A stretch of DNA of 6,882 nucleotides, from assembly GCA_934403665.1 (NCBI GenBank), contig CAKRUL010000074.1, forward strand, positions 1-6,882, read 5' to 3'. Shown here in pieces: positions 5,333 through 6,882 of this stretch. The number at the start of each line of letters is the position of its first letter. Position 1 is the stretch's first letter. The notes beneath the pieces are model-generated. The model was not told the DNA's origin. It did no database searches and worked only from the letters and a program-made list of their open reading frames with translations. Both the position numbers and the translations under genes were made by a program. This stretch comes from an uncultured Clostridia bacterium (lineage in GTDB: Bacteria > Bacillota_A > Clostridia > UMGS1840 > HGM11507).

Positions 5333-6187
5333 TTATTCACCAATCCTATCCAGTATATTTTTCAGTGCATTGTATGCAAGGGTAAACGTGCCTTCTCCGC
5401 CTTCGGGAAGATCGCTCATCAAATCGCCCATTTCTAAGTTTTCCAAGCCTTTAAAGCTGCCAAGATGCGGCTCCAGGCTCAAAAATCCGTCATATCCGTC
5501 CCGGAAGAGCTCCTTCAGAATCTCTTCCACATTTCCGTCGCCCAGTCCTGCCGGCACAACGCTTCCGTCTTCAAATTTTGCATCTTTGATATGGATATAT
5601 GCGACATATTTCTTTAAAGCTTCAAACGCTTCTTTGGTATCCTGTTTGCACTGCACAAAGTTTGCAAAGTCAAAAACAGCTTTGAAATGATCGCAATACA
5701 GGTTTTCCATCAGATCAAGGCATCTTGCGGCATTGTCGCCATAGATTTCTTTTTCGTTTTCATGAAGAAGAATGACGTCATTTTCTGCAGCATATGCACT
5801 CATTCTCTTCAGATTGGACAGAACAATGTCTCTTTCTTCCTTCGTCCATTCTCCTCCGTCATGGAAAAAGCTGAACACACGGATGAATTTGACATCCAGT
5901 TTTTTGGCGATGGCAACCACTCTTTTGAACTGCACAAAATGTGCTTCCAAATCGTCGGAAACCTTGACCTTTCCAATCGGTGAACCGATGGAGGAAACGC
6001 GGATTCCTGCCTGATCCATCTGTTGTTTCAAAGCTGCAACCTCTTGATCCGTCAACTCTGAAATATTTTTCCCGTCGACTCCTCTGGGTTCAAAGTATCC
6101 GATGTTTAACTTGTTTAACACTGCAAATTGTGTTTTAATATCTTCTGCGATTTCGTCGGCAAAGCCGCTGATTTTTTGATACATCAT
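5333..6187 (-). CDS. Sugar phosphate isomerase/epimerase family protein (AP endonuclease 2-like TIM barrel)
   Basis: The protein has 284 aa and is related to the xylose isomerase-like/AP endonuclease family 2 barrels (IolE, IolI and YcjR types), which bind a divalent metal and isomerise, epimerise or dehydrate sugars and keto-sugars. The expected metal ligands are visible: Glu143 in LHENE, Asp173 in VFDFANF, His199 in YIHIKD and Glu239 in LSLEPH. Other family patterns are FEPRGVDGKNI (32-42), GIRVSSIGSPIGK (61-73) and VPAGLGDG (211-218). The first gene of the operon, it overlaps nothing and is followed after 2 bp by the oxidoreductase. GAGGTGA (6197-6191) precedes the start. ATG at 6187 is taken; ATG at 6184 and TTG at 6190 are possible neighbours. 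The TIM-barrel plus Gfo/Idh pairing recalls E. coli YcjR/YcjS (keto-glycoside epimerase and glycoside 3-dehydrogenase) and the DgpA/DgpC enzymes of C-glycoside cleavage, but the reaction here is not determined. Confidence 0.88.
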   Translation of the reverse strand: MMYQKISGFADEIAEDIKTQFAVLNKLNIGYFEPRGVDGKNISELTDQEVAALKQQMDQAGIRVSSIGSPIGKVKVSDDLEAHFVQFKRVVAIAKKLDVKFIRVFSFFHDGGEWTKEERDIVLSNLKRMSAYAAENDVILLHENEKEIYGDNAARCLDLMENLYCDHFKAVFDFANFVQCKQDTKEAFEALKKYVAYIHIKDAKFEDGSVVPAGLGDGNVEEILKELFRDGYDGFLSLEPHLGSFKGLENLEMGDLMSDLPEGGEGTFTLAYNALKNILDRIGE

Positions 6188-6203
6188 CAATCACCTCAGT
6201 CGC

Positions 6204-6228
6204 AGTATACCACATTATTTTCAATATA
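6204..6228 (-). promoter_or_regulatory. Candidate promoter elements of the minus-strand operon
   Basis: On the minus strand TGGTATACT gives an extended -10 (TATACT at 6209-6204), but no good -35 lies 16-18 bp upstream. Its start point would fall almost on the ribosome binding site, leaving a very short leader. A second -10-like box, TATATT (6228-6223), would give a more usual leader of about 35 nt, again without a proper -35. A promoter lacking a -35 next to a divergent AraC gene suggests activator dependence. Which box is used is unresolved. Confidence 0.45.
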
Positions 6229-6238
6229 ACCATCCTAT

Positions 6239-6266
6239 TTATTGCCTTATATATTGCAAATATTGC
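6239..6266. repeat. Three copies of (A/T)TATTGC in the divergent intergenic region, candidate AraC-type operator
   Basis: TTATTGC (6239-6245), ATATTGC (6251-6257) and ATATTGC (6260-6266) lie in the same orientation, 12 and 9 bp apart. They sit upstream of the minus-strand -10 boxes and overlap the putative -35 of the araC-type promoter. Direct repeats are the usual form of AraC-family half-sites. Because the sequence is AT-rich, short repeats can arise by chance. Confidence 0.4.
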
Positions 6267-6282
6267 TCTGCTGTGTTATCAT
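6254..6282 (+). promoter_or_regulatory. Candidate promoter of the AraC-family regulator gene
   Basis: TTGCAA (6254-6259) and TATCAT (6277-6282) are spaced by 17 bp, and a TG one base before the -10 box makes it an extended -10. Transcription would start near 6289, giving a leader of about 20 nt that contains TTGAGGTGAT, the ribosome binding site. The -35 overlaps the ATATTGC repeats, allowing autoregulation. Confidence 0.6.
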
Positions 6283-6308
6283 AAATCATAGAGTTGAGGT
6301 GATAGAAA

Positions 6309-6882
6309 ATGCGTTATTTTAAGATGAACGAAGAAGTCAGCGATGCGCCTTCCAATGCAAACTTTATTCTCCATACCCATGACAGCTATGAAATTCTTTT
6401 ATTCCTGGAGGGCGACACCAATTATATCGTCGAGGGGAAAAGCTATAAGCTGCGGCCGGGCGATATGGTGCTGATCCGAAAGCACCAGTTGCACAGAGCG
6501 CTCCACAACACCCCTTCCCGATACCGAAGAATTTTAATCTATATCGAGCCGGAGTTTTTTGTCAAATATCACTGTAAGGAGTATGAGAGACAGTTTTTGA
6601 ACAATTCTCTGGAGATGGACAATCTGATCAGTGCGGAGATGGTGAAACAAACCGGGATCCTCGATGCGATCCATCGGCTGAGAACCTATACCAACAAGTT
6701 CAAAGACACCGCCACGCCCATCTGTATCAGCTGCTTAACGGAGCTGATGTATCTGATCAATAAAACCAATGAATTTGCCGAGGCGGACCTTCCCAACAAG
6801 CAGCTGGCAAAAATAATCGAATATCTGAACGAGCACTTTTCAGAGGATCTCACGCTTGTCGGGATTTCCGAAAAGTTTTTCA
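6309..6882 (+). CDS. AraC-family transcriptional regulator, N-terminal part (3' end outside window)
   Basis: The frame stays open to the window edge (191 codons plus one base) of a protein usually near 280-300 aa. The start ATG at 6309 follows GAGGTGAT (6296-6303) with good spacing. Residues 19-65 form a cupin-type sensor: HTHDSYEI (His22, His24, Glu28), a YIVEGKSYKLRPGDMVLI strand pair (39-56) and HQLHR (59-63). This is the sugar-binding domain typical of AraC/RhaS-like activators in Firmicutes. After a helical linker, QLAKIIEYLNEHFSEDLTLV (165-184) begins the first helix-turn-helix of the DNA-binding domain and is cut at KFF. It is transcribed divergently from the isomerase-oxidoreductase-uxaC operon and is very likely its local regulator, probably an activator responding to the substrate or an intermediate. 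The ligand is unknown. Confidence 0.93.
   Translation, partial: MRYFKMNEEVSDAPSNANFILHTHDSYEILLFLEGDTNYIVEGKSYKLRPGDMVLIRKHQLHRALHNTPSRYRRILIYIEPEFFVKYHCKEYERQFLNNSLEMDNLISAEMVKQTGILDAIHRLRTYTNKFKDTATPICISCLTELMYLINKTNEFAEADLPNKQLAKIIEYLNEHFSEDLTLVGISEKFF

Noticed and set aside
4725..5690. 321-aa plus-strand open frame opposite the oxidoreductase and TIM-barrel genes
   Set aside because: It spans two well-supported minus-strand genes and their junction, and shows no recognisable motif; it is antisense shadow.

Overview
The window reads as chromosomal DNA of an anaerobic Firmicute, most likely a Clostridia member near the Oscillospiraceae/Ruminococcaceae. This rests on strong GGAGG-type ribosome binding sites, a textbook sigma-A promoter, intrinsic hairpin-plus-T terminators, moderate GC, and a gene set built around plant or host glycoside use. 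The lineage is an inference from style and family content, not a database match. I see no transposase, phage gene, tRNA, rRNA or CRISPR array.

Left part, plus strand. The window opens inside the 3' end of a GH1 beta-glucosidase gene, which closes on a clean intrinsic terminator. Between that terminator and the next promoter lies about 130 bp of degenerate tandem heptamers (YCCTYTG, roughly 18 units), pyrimidine-rich on the plus strand. Next comes a promoter with perfect -35 and -10 hexamers 17 bp apart, overlaid by two similar palindromes (GTAYGATTYCGTAC). It drives a MarR-family regulator and, 11 bp further on, a MATE efflux pump. The layout resembles the mepR-mepA pair of Staphylococcus: a drug-responsive repressor controlling its own operon and a multidrug pump.

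Middle and right part, minus strand. A perfect 13-bp hairpin with T/A tracts on both sides separates the pump gene from a convergent three-gene operon. In transcription order this operon holds a TIM-barrel sugar isomerase/epimerase, a Gfo/Idh/MocA oxidoreductase (2-bp gap) and a uronate isomerase UxaC (184-bp gap). The long gap contains three successive hairpins; the last is terminator-like and sits just upstream of the uxaC ribosome binding site, so uxaC output may be tuned separately. UxaC is unusually short (409 aa) and appears to lack two internal segments present in better-known homologues.

At the right edge a divergent AraC-type regulator with an N-terminal cupin sugar sensor starts and runs off the window. 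It shares a 121-bp intergenic region with the operon; this holds three copies of (A/T)TATTGC and an operon promoter with a good extended -10 but no good -35, as expected for an activator-dependent promoter. The likely job of this right-hand module is sensing and catabolising a uronic acid or a uronic-acid-bearing glycoside. The oxidoreductase and TIM-barrel protein would process the sugar, possibly through a keto-sugar, and UxaC would feed it into the fructuronate/tagaturonate route. The exact substrate cannot be read from the sequence.
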